Source: Fen-1301 sp963786395
Lineage (GTDB): Bacteria > Bacteroidota > Ignavibacteria > Ignavibacteriales > Ignavibacteriaceae
Length of the DNA stretch: 64,000 nt
Assembly: GCA_963786395.1 (NCBI GenBank)
Contig: CAWAZD010000005.1
Coordinates: forward strand, 120,729 to 184,728
Direction of reading: 5' to 3'
The notes under the pieces were generated by a model. That model did not search any database and was not told where the DNA came from. It saw only the letters and a program-made list of their open reading frames with translations. Below are positions 9,320 to 19,801 of this stretch, in pieces. The position numbers and the translations under genes were made by a program. Positions within the stretch are counted from its first letter, which is position 1; the number at the start of each line of letters is the position of its first letter.

Positions 9320-10933
9320 ATGAAACAGATTGAACTATTTGACACCACGTTACGAGACGGTACTCAGGGTGAGGGAATAAACCTTTCCATCCATGATAAG
9401 ATAAATATTGCTGTCAGGTTAGATGAGTTCGGAATTGATATTATTGAAGGTGGCTGGCCTGGAAGCAATCCGAAGGATGAAGAGTTTTTCAAACAAATAA
9501 AGAATTACAATTTTGTTAATTCTCAAATATGCGCTTTTGGTTCCACAGCAAGATTTTTAGATAAAGTTGAAACAGACCCAAATCTGAATTCGCTTCTGTT
9601 TGCCGAAACTCCTGTTGTTTCAATATTCGGCAAAACATGGAAATTCCATGCTGAGAAGGGTCTTGGCTTAACATCAGATGAAAACGAAGAACTAATTTAT
9701 AGATCAGTACTCTTTCTTAAAAAACACGGAAGGAAAGTTGTTTTTGATGCAGAACATTTCTTTGATGGATTCAAAGATGATTCGGTTTTTGCAATTAAAA
9801 TGTTGAAAGCTGCTGAATCAGGCGGTGCCGATGTTATAACTCTTTGCGATACAAACGGCGGTTCTTTGCCATTTGAAATACAGAAAGCCGTTGCTGAGGT
9901 TATAAAAAATATAAGCAAGCCGGTTGGCATTCATACTCATAACGATGGTGAGCTTGCAGTAGCAAATTCATTAACCGCTGTTTCATCCGGTGCTTCACAT
10001 GTGCAGGGAACAATCAACGGAGTAGGCGAGCGTTGCGGTAATGCAAATCTAATTAGTATTATTCCTAACCTGCTTCTAAAAATGAAACTTGAAACCAGGA
10101 CATCTGTAAAACTGGAAGGACTGACTTCTCTATCAAATTATGTTTATGAATTGATGAATCTTGTCCCCAATTCAAGGACTGCGTACGTTGGGGCTTCTGC
10201 ATTCGCGCATAAGGGCGGAATTCATGTGAGTGCGGTTCTTAAAGACAGCCGGATGTATGAACATATTAATCCACAGGAAGTCGGGAATAAACAGCGGGTA
10301 CTAATTTCAGATCTTGCAGGTCAGAGCAATATAAGGTATAAAGCGAAGGAATTCGGAATCGATCTGAACAATGATAATGAATTGAGTAAAAAACTTGTCT
10401 CGCATATCAAGAATATGGAATATGACGGTTACCAGTTTGATGGCGCGGAAGCTTCTTTCGAATTAATACTCCGCTCTGAAACAAATGAATTCTCGCCTTT
10501 CTTTAATACACTCGATTCAAGGATAAATGTATTTTTTGATAATAAAAAACATACAACGGCTGAAGCCGTAATAAAGATTGAAGTCGGCGGGGAAATTGAA
10601 CATACTGCTGCAAGCGGAGATGGTCCGGTAAATGCTCTTGATAATGCTCTGCGGAAAGCGCTCATCAGGTTCTATCCTGAAATTGCTTTAATAAAACTTA
10701 TTGATTATAAAGTTCGCGTGCTTGATGAAAAACAGGGTACTACAGCAAAAGTCAGGGTCCTTATTGAAACAAGTGATGGAAATGAAACATGGTCAACTGT
10801 AGGTGTATCGGAAAATATTATTGAAGCAAGCTGGCAGGCATTATGCGACAGCATGAATTATAAACTATTTAAAGCAGCAAAAGAAAAAACTCATAATGTA
10901 ATAGAGCAGCCCAGGACATCTTATGCTATTTGA
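9320..10933 (+). CDS. cimA: (R)-citramalate synthase
   Basis: A 537-residue member of the LeuA/homocitrate synthase family that best fits citramalate synthase (pyruvate + acetyl-CoA). The barrel starts LFDTTLRDGTQGEGINLS, where GTQGEG replaces the GEQSPG of LeuA as in CimA proteins. The metal-site histidines are in VGIHTHNDGELAVANS, and the segment FAHKGGIHVSAVLKD is also CimA-like. A C-terminal LeuA dimer/regulatory domain (about 410-525) ends the protein and would sense isoleucine in this family. With leuBCD it would supply 2-oxobutyrate without threonine deaminase. No ilvA is in the window. Confidence 0.93.
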   Translation: MKQIELFDTTLRDGTQGEGINLSIHDKINIAVRLDEFGIDIIEGGWPGSNPKDEEFFKQIKNYNFVNSQICAFGSTARFLDKVETDPNLNSLLFAETPVVSIFGKTWKFHAEKGLGLTSDENEELIYRSVLFLKKHGRKVVFDAEHFFDGFKDDSVFAIKMLKAAESGGADVITLCDTNGGSLPFEIQKAVAEVIKNISKPVGIHTHNDGELAVANSLTAVSSGASHVQGTINGVGERCGNANLISIIPNLLLKMKLETRTSVKLEGLTSLSNYVYELMNLVPNSRTAYVGASAFAHKGGIHVSAVLKDSRMYEHINPQEVGNKQRVLISDLAGQSNIRYKAKEFGIDLNNDNELSKKLVSHIKNMEYDGYQFDGAEASFELILRSETNEFSPFFNTLDSRINVFFDNKKHTTAEAVIKIEVGGEIEHTAASGDGPVNALDNALRKALIRFYPEIALIKLIDYKVRVLDEKQGTTAKVRVLIETSDGNETWSTVGVSENIIEASWQALCDSMNYKLFKAAKEKTHNVIEQPRTSYAI

Positions 10934-11084
10934 ATCGAAATATATTTAGCTAAAGAATATCTTGAGGTGGAATACATAAATATTCTTTCACTTTACTTAA
11001 ATAAGGTGTACTATTTGAATTGATCTGGGTTAATAACCCGCTAAATATTTTATTTCCTGTCCCACTTGCTATTGCAGGTAGGGG

Positions 11085-14000
11085 ATGATCCCAATCTTAA
11101 ATAAATATATAAAGATGATGGACAAAAAGCTTATTAACGCAGAATTTCACGACGCATGCGGCATCGGATTTATCGCTGAACTAAATGCGGTGCCCAGCCG
11201 GAGAGTAATTGAGTTATCAATAGAGGCATTGAAAAATATGTCTCACCGCGGAGCATTTGGCTCCGATGACCGTACAAGTGACGGCACCGGATTGATGACT
11301 GATATTCCTGTTGAATATTTTACTCTCGTATTAGATGAAGAACTTTGTTTCGAAACCGGAAATAAAGAACGTGCTATTGCAATGGTTTTCACGAATGAAA
11401 CCGAGCTTCCATTTCTTCAAAGTGAACTGAATAATATTGCAGACAATCTAAAAATTAAATATATCGGAACCAGATATGTACCTGTTAATAAAGGTGTTCT
11501 TGGTGAGATAGCAAAAGAAACTTGTCCGCTTATAGTTCAATTCTTTTTTACTGATGAGTCTGACAATAACGATTTTGAAAAAAGATTATATCTGCTCAGA
11601 AAAAGTATTGAACAGAAAATTCTGAATACTAAGGGAGAATCGTTTATATGTTCACTCTCATCTAAAACAATTGTTTACAAGGGCATGATGAAGCCCAACA
11701 CCCTTGCACGTTTCTATTCTGATTTAACCCAGCCGGAATATAAGGTCAAGGTTTCTGTTTTCCACGAAAGATTTTCCACAAATACAATTTCTAATTGGAG
11801 TATGGCGCAGCCGTTCAGGATGCTGGGGCACAACGGTGAGATAAATACAATTAAGGGAAACAGGCTGTGGATGCAGACCCGTGAGGAGACGATCCGTTCC
11901 GATTATTGGAAGGAAAACCTTGAAAAGCTTAAGCCTTTTGTTTCACAATCAGGCAGCGATTCTTTTAGTCTTGATAATATTCTTGAGTTCCTCGTAATGA
12001 GCGGAAGAGGGTTGTTCAACAGTATAATGATGCTTATTCCCGAACCGTATATTTATGACACAAGTATGCCTCAGCAGCTTAAAGATTTTTATATATACCA
12101 TGAAAATCATATTGAACCATGGGACGGTCCGGCTGCCCTTGTCTTTACTGATGGCGATATAGTCGGGGCAAAATTAGACAGGAATGGTTTACGTCCATTA
12201 AGATATACAATTACAAAGGACGGACTTGTTATTATGGCTTCGGAGGCTGGTGTTGTAGAACTTAATGATGATAATATCCTTATGCATCACCACATGAAAT
12301 CCGGAGAAAATTTTGCAGTTAAATTAGATGGTTCCGGAATAATTCCTAATGAGAAAATCACTAGCATGGTCTCTGCAACCAGGAATTATTCCAAAATGAT
12401 TGAAAGCAAACTCCAGACACTAGAACGTGGTAGTGATATTGATGAGTTTGGTTCATTCGCATTACCGGAGGAAGGATTTAATAAACGACTCCGGATTGCT
12501 TTCGGGATTGACAAAGAGGATTTTGACAGGTTTATTATTCCAATGTCTCAAAGCGGTAATGAATCTGTCGGCTCAATGGGTGATGATACTCCCCCTGCTG
12601 CTTTCTCAAGTCAATCAAGAAAGTTATACGATTATTTCAAACAGCATTTTGCCCAGGTAACAAATCCATCAATTGATTCGATCCGCGAACGATACGTAAT
12701 GAGTCTTTACCGTTACATCGGTTATGAAAGTGATCTTTTAAGTGAAACAGCTGTATTCGAAGGTGCAGTAAGAATTGACAGCCCAGTTTTGTCTCCAAGG
12801 GAAGTAAGATTATTAAAAGATAAGAATAATTCGTTTCCTCATGAAATAATTAAATGTCATATTCATTTTGAAGATGACCTTGCGGAAAGAATAGAAGAGA
12901 TAAGGAAAGAATGTGAAACCGCCGCTCTTAATGGGACCAGAATTATTTTCCTTTCAGATGAAGATCTTGAAAAAGATTTTGCTCCAATACCAATGTTACT
13001 GATCGTATCAGCTGTCCATCAACATCTCCTAAGAAAAAAGCTGAGGAACAATTGTGCCTTATTATGTTTTACCGGAGATGTAATTGAGGATCATGATATA
13101 GCATGTCTGGTAGCGTTTGGCGCAAGTGCGGTTTATCCTTATATGGCATATGAATTAATTAGAGAACATTTTGCCGCATCTGATTGGGTTACCATGCTAA
13201 GGAATTATCGCGGATCTTTGGAGAAAGGACTTCTTAAAATTATGGGTAAGATGGGAGTCTCAACTTTAAGCAGTTACCACGGCAGCATGTTAATGAATGC
13301 TATCGGAATATCAAAAGAAGTAATTAATGAATACTTCCCTTCAATTAAATCAGTCCTTGGTGGACTAAATCTTTCTATGCTAAAAGAATCATTAGTTGAA
13401 AGGAGCAGCAAAGCCCTCGCTGAAAATATTTCCATTGAAGAATATGGAAGATTCAGATTCAGGAAAGGGGGAGAAGCACACGGATTTTCTCCAAATATAT
13501 TTAAACACATTCATTCAATATCAGGTAGTAAAACCGGACAGCCCCCTCAAGGTGAACAGCCCGTATATGTCAGAGACCTGCTTGAAATTGTTAAACGGGA
13601 ACCGATTCCTGTAATTGATGTAGAACCGGCTGATAAAATTATAAAGCGGTTTGGGTTAGGCGCTATTTCTTTCGGAGCTGTATCTGAAGAAACCCACCGT
13701 ACTCTTGCCCGTGCAGCTTCAATACTTGGTATAAGAAGCAATACCGGCGAAGGGGGAGAACAGAAAGACAGGTATAGTGTTTCCAATCCTGATAAAAGTG
13801 AAAACTGTTATACCAAACAAATTGCCAGCGGAAGGTTTGGTGTTACAACTTCATATCTGACTGCCGCAAGAGAAATTCAAATTAAAATGGGTCAGGGTGC
13901 AAAACCTGGGGAAGGTGGTCAGCTTCCCGGAGAAAAAGTTACTCTTCAAATTGCTTATGACAGAAATACAACACCGGGTGTTCCATTAATATCTCCTCCT

Positions 14001-15557
14001 CCGCACCATGATATATATAGTATTGAAGACCTCGCACAACTGATTTATGATTTGCGTCAGGTTAATCCCCGTGCGAATATTTGTGTTAAACTTGTTTCAC
14101 AATTCGGAATAGGTATTATTGCTTCGGGTGTTGTTAAAGCCGGTGCGGATTCAATATTAATCAGCGGCAACGATGGCGGTACCGGAGCCAGTCCCCTTGG
14201 CTCTTTGAAACATACGGGTCTTCCCTGGGAGATAGGACTCACAGAAGTAAACAAAACATTAATTCAAAATGGTTTGCGCGGAAGGGTTACTTTACGGGTT
14301 GACGGGGGAATGAAAAGTGCCAGGGATATTGTTATTGCCACACTGCTTGGTGCGGATGAATTTGATTTCGGTACTTCTGCACTCGTTGCATTGGGATGTA
14401 TAATGGCAAGGCAATGTCACCTTAATACATGCCCCGCAGGAATTGCTACGCAGGATAAGGAGTTACGCAAAAAATTTAAGGGCAAGCCGGAAAATCTTGT
14501 TGTCTTTATAAAGCATATTGCCGAGGAAGTAAGAATATTGCTTTCAGAAATGGGTTATTCCAGTCTGTTCAACATTACCGGGAAGAATGAACTTCTCAAT
14601 GTTAGTTCTTTACATAAAGAATTTATTAAAGAAAAGAATATTGATTTGTCTTACCTGCTTCATTCAGAAAATGATCCAAAATATAACCCGGGAATAGGAA
14701 TTAAAGTTAAATCATTCCCGGTTAACGGGCGTCATTTCGATGAAACAATAATGGAAGAAGTTTTACCCGCTATAATGACACATGGCAGAGTAATTATAAC
14801 AAGGAAATTAAAAAACACTGACCGTGCAGTAGGCAGCAGACTTTCAGGATTAATTTCATTTCTATATGGTCCCGGAAATTATAAGGGGTATATTCAATTC
14901 CGTCTAACTGGAACGGCAGGACAAAGCCTGGGAGCTTTCCTGGTTGATAATATTGAATTGCGTCATTGCGGGGTTGCAAATGATTATGTCGGGAAAGGGA
15001 TGTCCGGTGGTCTGATTACGATTAGGTTTTCCCGAACAACAAGGCAGGCGCTGGAAGGGAATACTATTATTGGCAATGTTGCATTATATGGTGCAACGGG
15101 CGGTGAATTATTTGTAGCAGGGAAGGCAGGCGAAAGGTTTGCAGTCAGAAACAGCGGTGCGGCAGCAGTAGTTGAAGGAGTGGGGAACCATTGCTGCGAA
15201 TATATGACCCGTGGATTTGTTATTGTCCTTGGAGAAATAGGCAAGAACTTTGGATCAGGAATGACGGGTGGGGTTGCTTATATCTATAATAATTTCCCCC
15301 TGGTTGAAAAAAACCTTAACACTGCTTATGTTAAAACAGATACCATTGTTCTTGCTGATGAAGATCTGATCTTTAAATATCTTGTCAATCAACAGTTCCA
15401 TACCGGGTCTACGAAAGCGGGTAAAATCATTGACAACTGGGAAAAGGAAAAGAATAAATTTGTTAAGATTTCACCCCGGGCTATCGAAACAGTTGATCTG
15501 ACAAAAATTTATGAAGAACAGTTCAAAGACCGCCTAGCCGGGGTTTTTAATAATTGA
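11085..15557 (+). CDS. gltB: glutamate synthase, large (GOGAT alpha-type) subunit
   Basis: A 1490-residue glutamate synthase making two glutamates from glutamine and 2-oxoglutarate. Domains in order: class II glutamine amidotransferase with the nucleophile in HDACGIGF (Cys25 from this start, so a propeptide is removed), a central domain, the FMN barrel (about 850-1170; ending with the 3Fe-4S cysteines in RQCHLNTCPAGIATQ), and a C-terminal GXGXG beta-helix (GKGMSGGLITIR, ATGGELFVAGKAGERF). The start at 11085 sits in a GGGATGATCCC palindrome; ATG codons at 11115 and 11118 are plausible alternatives. No gltD follows, so the electron donor may be ferredoxin or an unlinked GltD. Confidence 0.96.
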   Translation: MIPILNKYIKMMDKKLINAEFHDACGIGFIAELNAVPSRRVIELSIEALKNMSHRGAFGSDDRTSDGTGLMTDIPVEYFTLVLDEELCFETGNKERAIAMVFTNETELPFLQSELNNIADNLKIKYIGTRYVPVNKGVLGEIAKETCPLIVQFFFTDESDNNDFEKRLYLLRKSIEQKILNTKGESFICSLSSKTIVYKGMMKPNTLARFYSDLTQPEYKVKVSVFHERFSTNTISNWSMAQPFRMLGHNGEINTIKGNRLWMQTREETIRSDYWKENLEKLKPFVSQSGSDSFSLDNILEFLVMSGRGLFNSIMMLIPEPYIYDTSMPQQLKDFYIYHENHIEPWDGPAALVFTDGDIVGAKLDRNGLRPLRYTITKDGLVIMASEAGVVELNDDNILMHHHMKSGENFAVKLDGSGIIPNEKITSMVSATRNYSKMIESKLQTLERGSDIDEFGSFALPEEGFNKRLRIAFGIDKEDFDRFIIPMSQSGNESVGSMGDDTPPAAFSSQSRKLYDYFKQHFAQVTNPSIDSIRERYVMSLYRYIGYESDLLSETAVFEGAVRIDSPVLSPREVRLLKDKNNSFPHEIIKCHIHFEDDLAERIEEIRKECETAALNGTRIIFLSDEDLEKDFAPIPMLLIVSAVHQHLLRKKLRNNCALLCFTGDVIEDHDIACLVAFGASAVYPYMAYELIREHFAASDWVTMLRNYRGSLEKGLLKIMGKMGVSTLSSYHGSMLMNAIGISKEVINEYFPSIKSVLGGLNLSMLKESLVERSSKALAENISIEEYGRFRFRKGGEAHGFSPNIFKHIHSISGSKTGQPPQGEQPVYVRDLLEIVKREPIPVIDVEPADKIIKRFGLGAISFGAVSEETHRTLARAASILGIRSNTGEGGEQKDRYSVSNPDKSENCYTKQIASGRFGVTTSYLTAAREIQIKMGQGAKPGEGGQLPGEKVTLQIAYDRNTTPGVPLISPPPHHDIYSIEDLAQLIYDLRQVNPRANICVKLVSQFGIGIIASGVVKAGADSILISGNDGGTGASPLGSLKHTGLPWEIGLTEVNKTLIQNGLRGRVTLRVDGGMKSARDIVIATLLGADEFDFGTSALVALGCIMARQCHLNTCPAGIATQDKELRKKFKGKPENLVVFIKHIAEEVRILLSEMGYSSLFNITGKNELLNVSSLHKEFIKEKNIDLSYLLHSENDPKYNPGIGIKVKSFPVNGRHFDETIMEEVLPAIMTHGRVIITRKLKNTDRAVGSRLSGLISFLYGPGNYKGYIQFRLTGTAGQSLGAFLVDNIELRHCGVANDYVGKGMSGGLITIRFSRTTRQALEGNTIIGNVALYGATGGELFVAGKAGERFAVRNSGAAAVVEGVGNHCCEYMTRGFVIVLGEIGKNFGSGMTGGVAYIYNNFPLVEKNLNTAYVKTDTIVLADEDLIFKYLVNQQFHTGSTKAGKIIDNWEKEKNKFVKISPRAIETVDLTKIYEEQFKDRLAGVFNN

Positions 15558-15652
15558 TATGGTTTCCATCCCACGTGTCATTCCCTCGAAGATTCTACCA
15601 CGACCTGTCGGGGCAGGAAACCATTTCTTGGATTGTTATCCCTTAATGTTTT

Positions 15653-15678
15653 GTCATCCCCGCGAAAGCGGGGATCCC
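15653..15678. repeat. REP-like palindrome
   Basis: A copy of the GTCATCCCCGCGAAAGCGGG palindrome followed by GATCCC, lying between the convergent ends of gltB and the secreted protein gene at 15701. The near-identical unit occurs at 5528 and 56469. It could form a strong hairpin and may help end both transcripts. Confidence 0.75.
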
Positions 15679-15700
15679 AATAATTGTCAACACATTTCAT

Positions 15701-18214
15701 TTATTTCATAACAATCATTTTTTTAGTACTGACGAAGTTTTGTTTCCCGTCGACAGAAGTTCCATGAAGAGAATAAAAATATGCTCCGCTGGCAAGTCCG
15801 TTAACGTTTAAATTTAATTCATAATCCCCACCAGCCTGCACTCCCGGGGTTATTTCTTTTACGGTTGCACCCACCACATTATAAACAATAAGCTTAACAT
15901 TGCTTTCAGCCGGAAGCGAATATCTGATTATAGTACTTGGATTAAATGGATTCGGGTAATTCTGCTCTAGCGAATAATTTGTTGGGATGTTTTTGATTTC
16001 TACATTTATTGTGTTCAAATATTTGAATTTTCCATCCAAATCCAACTGTTTTAATCTGTAAGAGTATATTCCATTAGAAATGTTTTTATCGGTAAACGAA
16101 TAGTGTTTTCCAATTGAACTGTTTCCGCTTCCGTTAACAAATCCGATCTTAATCCAGTTGTTTTTTGATAGTGTGCTTCTTTCTATGTCAAATCCGTAAT
16201 TGTCAATTTCTGTTGCAGTCTGCCATTTGAGACTAACACTTTTATTGATATAATTCCCCGAAAAAGAAACGAGTTCAACTGGTAGAGTTGAATTAGGATC
16301 AACAACATTCAATACAAATGACTGAGTGTCTGCCTGCGCATGCTGATTAGTAATTACAATTGTAACCGGTACCTGCCCTTTAGTGCCAGGTGCTGTTCCT
16401 TTCAATTCCCCTGCGCCGGTCAAACTTAACCACGATGGAACATTAGATAAATTAAATGAAAGAGAATCATTAAAACTGTTAAATATATTAATTCTGTAAA
16501 GATAGTTGGAATTCATATTCACATCAGTTACAGGATCTGAATATATAGCCAGCTCAGTATTGAAATAATTCCAGGAAATCTCAGAAGTATCAAAATTATT
16601 ATAAATCAAAGCTTTTACTTTATTTACTTTATTCAGATTTGAAAACTGATTATTATTCGTACTTACTGATGCAGCACTTAAGGAAGGCATTTGGTTAACA
16701 AACCATTGATAAGAAACATTACTGTTATAAGGATCAGAAGCATTTGCAGAAAAATTAACTAAGGAAGTATCCTGCCTGAGAAAATTTCTTTTATTAAGCG
16801 GAATATTTTCATTATGTATAAAGTCAGTTTCTACATTAAAAGGCGACCATGAAATAATATCCGGCGGGAGTTTATTAGAAATAAATTTATCGAAAACATT
16901 TTTAGTTATCTTCTGAACATAATAATTGCTGTCAAGACCAAGAGACCAATTACTGGATGCGGCATTAAATACATTCCCCCCTCCTGGTTTATGGAATATT
17001 CCCATTGTAGCATGAGGAGTAGGATTAAAACCCCAGGTTGAATATGCAGGAGACAACCCTAAAACCATAAAATTAATCGGGCTCCCGTCAGTTCCGGTGA
17101 AAACAGGAATCCCGTTAACGAAATTAAATAAACCTCCGTCAGTTTCATCTCCAACGATAGCATCGGAAAATCCGAAATCTTCACCTTCCATTAATCCAGT
17201 TCCTTTGTAAATCCAGCTTTGATGATTATAAACAGTATATCCCCCATAACCATTTGATGCGGGAAGAATTGAGCCGTCATTAACATAACCTGCTGAAATA
17301 TAACTAAGTCCTGTCATGCTGTTTTCAGGTGAATTTACTGGGGACAGTCTGAAATTATTGGTGACTAAAGAATCGATTACTCCACTATAAGGATCAACAG
17401 TCGGATCTTTATAACAGACGAGAGTATTACCATTATTTTCATATCTCACCTGCCACCAACACGTATTTCCAGACAATATTATCAAATTACCTCCTGAGGA
17501 TACAAAATTTTCAGTTTCAACTTTTTCAGGATAAGACCAGTATTCACTATGTCCATCAATTACCACCACATTATAGCTGCTTAATAAATCAGGGTTGGAG
17601 TGAATATCATAATTAACAGAACATTCAAAATTTATATGATTCCTATATGCCCATCTTATAAATGGTAATTCCAGAAAAAATTCAGGATATCCACCATAAG
17701 CCCTGCCGGGTCTTTGAAATGATACTTTGTAAGATGCTATAGTATCAGTAGAATTGAAATTATACAGACTTTTTCCGCCCACCGGGTTATATGCCTGCCA
17801 GGTATTGGCGCTTGATACATACAATGTTTTGGAATACGATCCACGTATTCTTGGGCTAACCATGAATACAACAGATTTTGAACCAACAGATGTGGGGAAT
17901 TGAGCATAATAAACTCCCGGCAGCCATGTGTCAGGAATTACAATTGAGTACGAGACTGGCCAATTGCATCCATAATAATAACTGCTGTCGGGATATAATC
18001 TTTCACCACCTGGAATAAAACTAATAGTAGTTACTAAACTATCAATATCATTATATTTAAATATTTGAATCGAAATAGGATTCACCTTAGTTGAAATATG
18101 GAATTCTAAAGTGTCTCCCTGTTTAACTGAAATTTTATTTACATATCCTGTTTCATCTGCTTTTAATATTATTAAAAACGTTAAGATAAAGACATAAATT
18201 AACCATGCTCTCAT
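15701..18214 (-). CDS. secreted protein: N,N-dimethylformamidase-beta-like domain + Ig-like domain + T9SS sorting domain
   Basis: An 837-residue exported protein. A signal peptide (first ~20 residues, hydrophobic FILTFLIILKA) is followed by a domain resembling the large subunit of N,N-dimethylformamidase: GHSEYWSYPEKVETENFV, then SSGGNLIILSGNTCWWQVRY around residues 210-255. A putative Ig/cadherin-like domain (about 560-640) precedes a linker with PVELVSFSGNY. The C terminus is a type IX secretion sorting domain (YPNPFNPSTIIRYSLP ... KKMIVMK). The sorting domain predicts export across the outer membrane. The enzymatic substrate is unknown and hydrolase activity is not demonstrated by sequence alone. 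Confidence 0.85.
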   Translation of the reverse strand: MRAWLIYVFILTFLIILKADETGYVNKISVKQGDTLEFHISTKVNPISIQIFKYNDIDSLVTTISFIPGGERLYPDSSYYYGCNWPVSYSIVIPDTWLPGVYYAQFPTSVGSKSVVFMVSPRIRGSYSKTLYVSSANTWQAYNPVGGKSLYNFNSTDTIASYKVSFQRPGRAYGGYPEFFLELPFIRWAYRNHINFECSVNYDIHSNPDLLSSYNVVVIDGHSEYWSYPEKVETENFVSSGGNLIILSGNTCWWQVRYENNGNTLVCYKDPTVDPYSGVIDSLVTNNFRLSPVNSPENSMTGLSYISAGYVNDGSILPASNGYGGYTVYNHQSWIYKGTGLMEGEDFGFSDAIVGDETDGGLFNFVNGIPVFTGTDGSPINFMVLGLSPAYSTWGFNPTPHATMGIFHKPGGGNVFNAASSNWSLGLDSNYYVQKITKNVFDKFISNKLPPDIISWSPFNVETDFIHNENIPLNKRNFLRQDTSLVNFSANASDPYNSNVSYQWFVNQMPSLSAASVSTNNNQFSNLNKVNKVKALIYNNFDTSEISWNYFNTELAIYSDPVTDVNMNSNYLYRINIFNSFNDSLSFNLSNVPSWLSLTGAGELKGTAPGTKGQVPVTIVITNQHAQADTQSFVLNVVDPNSTLPVELVSFSGNYINKSVSLKWQTATEIDNYGFDIERSTLSKNNWIKIGFVNGSGNSSIGKHYSFTDKNISNGIYSYRLKQLDLDGKFKYLNTINVEIKNIPTNYSLEQNYPNPFNPSTIIRYSLPAESNVKLIVYNVVGATVKEITPGVQAGGDYELNLNVNGLASGAYFYSLHGTSVDGKQNFVSTKKMIVMK

Positions 18215-18345
18215 TGACCATTCCTCTGTTTTTATAGATATTAGCCAATATGTGTGCCGGAGTAAAAACCCACTAAATAGCAGTATATTAGTTATTAGAA
18301 GTGTGGAAAGGTGTGATTAATGAAAGAGGAGTTCATTAATTGGAA

Positions 18346-19119
18346 TTACAAATAGCTTAAATACCATTTAAGCGAAAGATCTGAAATAATATTAAGATAA
18401 TCGATAAATCTGTGATCTGCCCCTTCAATTAGTTCAATTTTTGAATCATGACTCAAGTATTTTAATCCAATTCTGCTTATCTCAAGGAGTTTACGCTCTT
18501 CCTCATCATGATCACCATGAATAATTAGTACCGGGCATTCCACTTTCCTGAGTAATTGTTCTTGATTAATATTTTCAAAATCTTCCAACATTTTCTTATC
18601 AATAATAACCATATCCCTTGGGCTGGGAGTATCTTTATAGATCCGCATATGACCTGTTTTTGAAAGCTCGTCCAATTGGTCTTTTGAATAGAAATCTTCC
18701 CAGTTATATTTTATACTGCCTGTTAAAGCTCCTGTAAGAACCATAGTTCTTATGTCAGGAGTATAGCCACGCAGACAAACCAGACCGCCATAACTTTGTC
18801 CATAAAGAGCAATATTCTTATATCCCCTGTTCTTTGCATAATTTATGACTAAATGTAAATCCTGAACTGCCATTTCTGGTGTTAATATTTCATCATCACT
18901 CTCACCACACCCGCTATAGTCAAAAGAAATTACACTTATGCCTCCCTGGCTAAATTTATTTGCAAGCTTTTCATATCTACCATTCATGGATTTGTCCCCG
19001 GTAAAACCGGATGCCATAATTATTATTGATTCGGATCCGGCAAACCAATGGTTAGCAGCGATTATAAATCCCCGACTGTTCTTAATAAAAATCTTTACCA
19101 TGTCTTCCTGATCATTCAT
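18346..19119 (-). CDS. alpha/beta hydrolase
   Basis: A 257-residue serine hydrolase fold protein without a signal peptide. It has an oxyanion-type segment MASGFTGDKS, then FDYSGCGESD. The nucleophile elbow is YGQSYGGLV (Ser near 116), the likely acid is in LIIHGDHDEEE, and the catalytic His is in EGADHRF near the C terminus. The family includes acyl esterases and peptidase-S9-like hydrolases, and the substrate cannot be read from the sequence. It stands alone on the minus strand, 131 bases downstream of the start of the secreted protein gene. Confidence 0.85.
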   Translation of the reverse strand: MNDQEDMVKIFIKNSRGFIIAANHWFAGSESIIIMASGFTGDKSMNGRYEKLANKFSQGGISVISFDYSGCGESDDEILTPEMAVQDLHLVINYAKNRGYKNIALYGQSYGGLVCLRGYTPDIRTMVLTGALTGSIKYNWEDFYSKDQLDELSKTGHMRIYKDTPSPRDMVIIDKKMLEDFENINQEQLLRKVECPVLIIHGDHDEEERKLLEISRIGLKYLSHDSKIELIEGADHRFIDYLNIISDLSLKWYLSYL

Positions 19120-19327
19120 TTCTTTTGAACCCGTACCTAAATTGTCATTGTTACTTCAAATTGTCAATGTTAATAAATATCCACTCTGTTGAAACACAAT
19201 AGTAATGTAACAATAATATAATTTCAATATTATAATTCCCGACCAAATATTATCTGATATGGGGCATAATATTTTTGTGTTTAATTTAAGATTTATTTCT
19301 AAAACGTGGGGGCCTAAATAACATTAA

Positions 19328-19362
19328 TAAAAAAAAGCCGTTCTGATTAAAACAAAACGGCT
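19328..19362 (-). terminator. rho-independent terminator for the response regulator gene
   Basis: Read on the minus strand, AGCCGTT and AACGGCT form a 7-bp stem (19336-19342 with 19356-19362) followed by a run of eight T. It lies 26 bases past the stop of the response regulator gene. Confidence 0.85.
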
Positions 19363-19387
19363 AATGTAGTATGTAGGATTTGGAGTG

Positions 19388-19801
19388 CTAGTTTAGCAAA
19401 TGTTGTTTGTCTTTGAAAAATCCGGTTTGATTGTCTTGATCGACATATGCAATCAATTCAACGAGTGCAGTTTTAAAATGGTCTTTGAGAGTAAAACCGT
19501 CGGCTCCAAGTTCTTTGGATAAATTTATATAATCTTCATTTTCATAAAAACTTGTCATTAAAATTATTGGGGAGTTTTGAACAGTATTGATAAGAGTCGA
19601 TATTTCCTCGCCATTATATTTTTTCATACCAAGATCAAGTATAATAATACCTGGTTTATAAACATTAACTTTTTCCCATGCTTCCTCAGGAGAAACAGCC
19701 CAGACAACTTCATTCATATCCATATCGTTTATAAGGAAATCAAGAACGAAACCAAGGAACTCTTCGTTCGAGTCAACAACCATAATACTTTTATTTGTCA
19801 C
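19388..19801 (-). CDS. receiver-domain-only response regulator
   Basis: A 137-residue CheY-like protein. The acidic pocket is in MVVDSNEEF (Asp10), the phospho-acceptor is Asp56 in IIILDLGMKKYNGEE, the conserved Thr/Ser is in ILMTSFYEN (about 83-84), and Lys106 is in GFTLKDHF. There is no output domain, so it should act through a partner, as CheY or Spo0F do. No histidine kinase is adjacent. It has its own terminator and appears monocistronic. Which kinase feeds it, and whether it serves chemotaxis (a receptor gene is at 59 kb), is unknown. Confidence 0.9.
   Translation of the reverse strand: MTNKSIMVVDSNEEFLGFVLDFLINDMDMNEVVWAVSPEEAWEKVNVYKPGIIILDLGMKKYNGEEISTLINTVQNSPIILMTSFYENEDYINLSKELGADGFTLKDHFKTALVELIAYVDQDNQTGFFKDKQHLLN

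Noticed and set aside
10934..11084. Possible attenuator or riboswitch before gltB
   Set aside because: GGGTTAATAACCC and an imperfect CCCACTTGC/GCAGGTAGGG hairpin are present, but there is no leader peptide, no T tract and no known riboswitch core.
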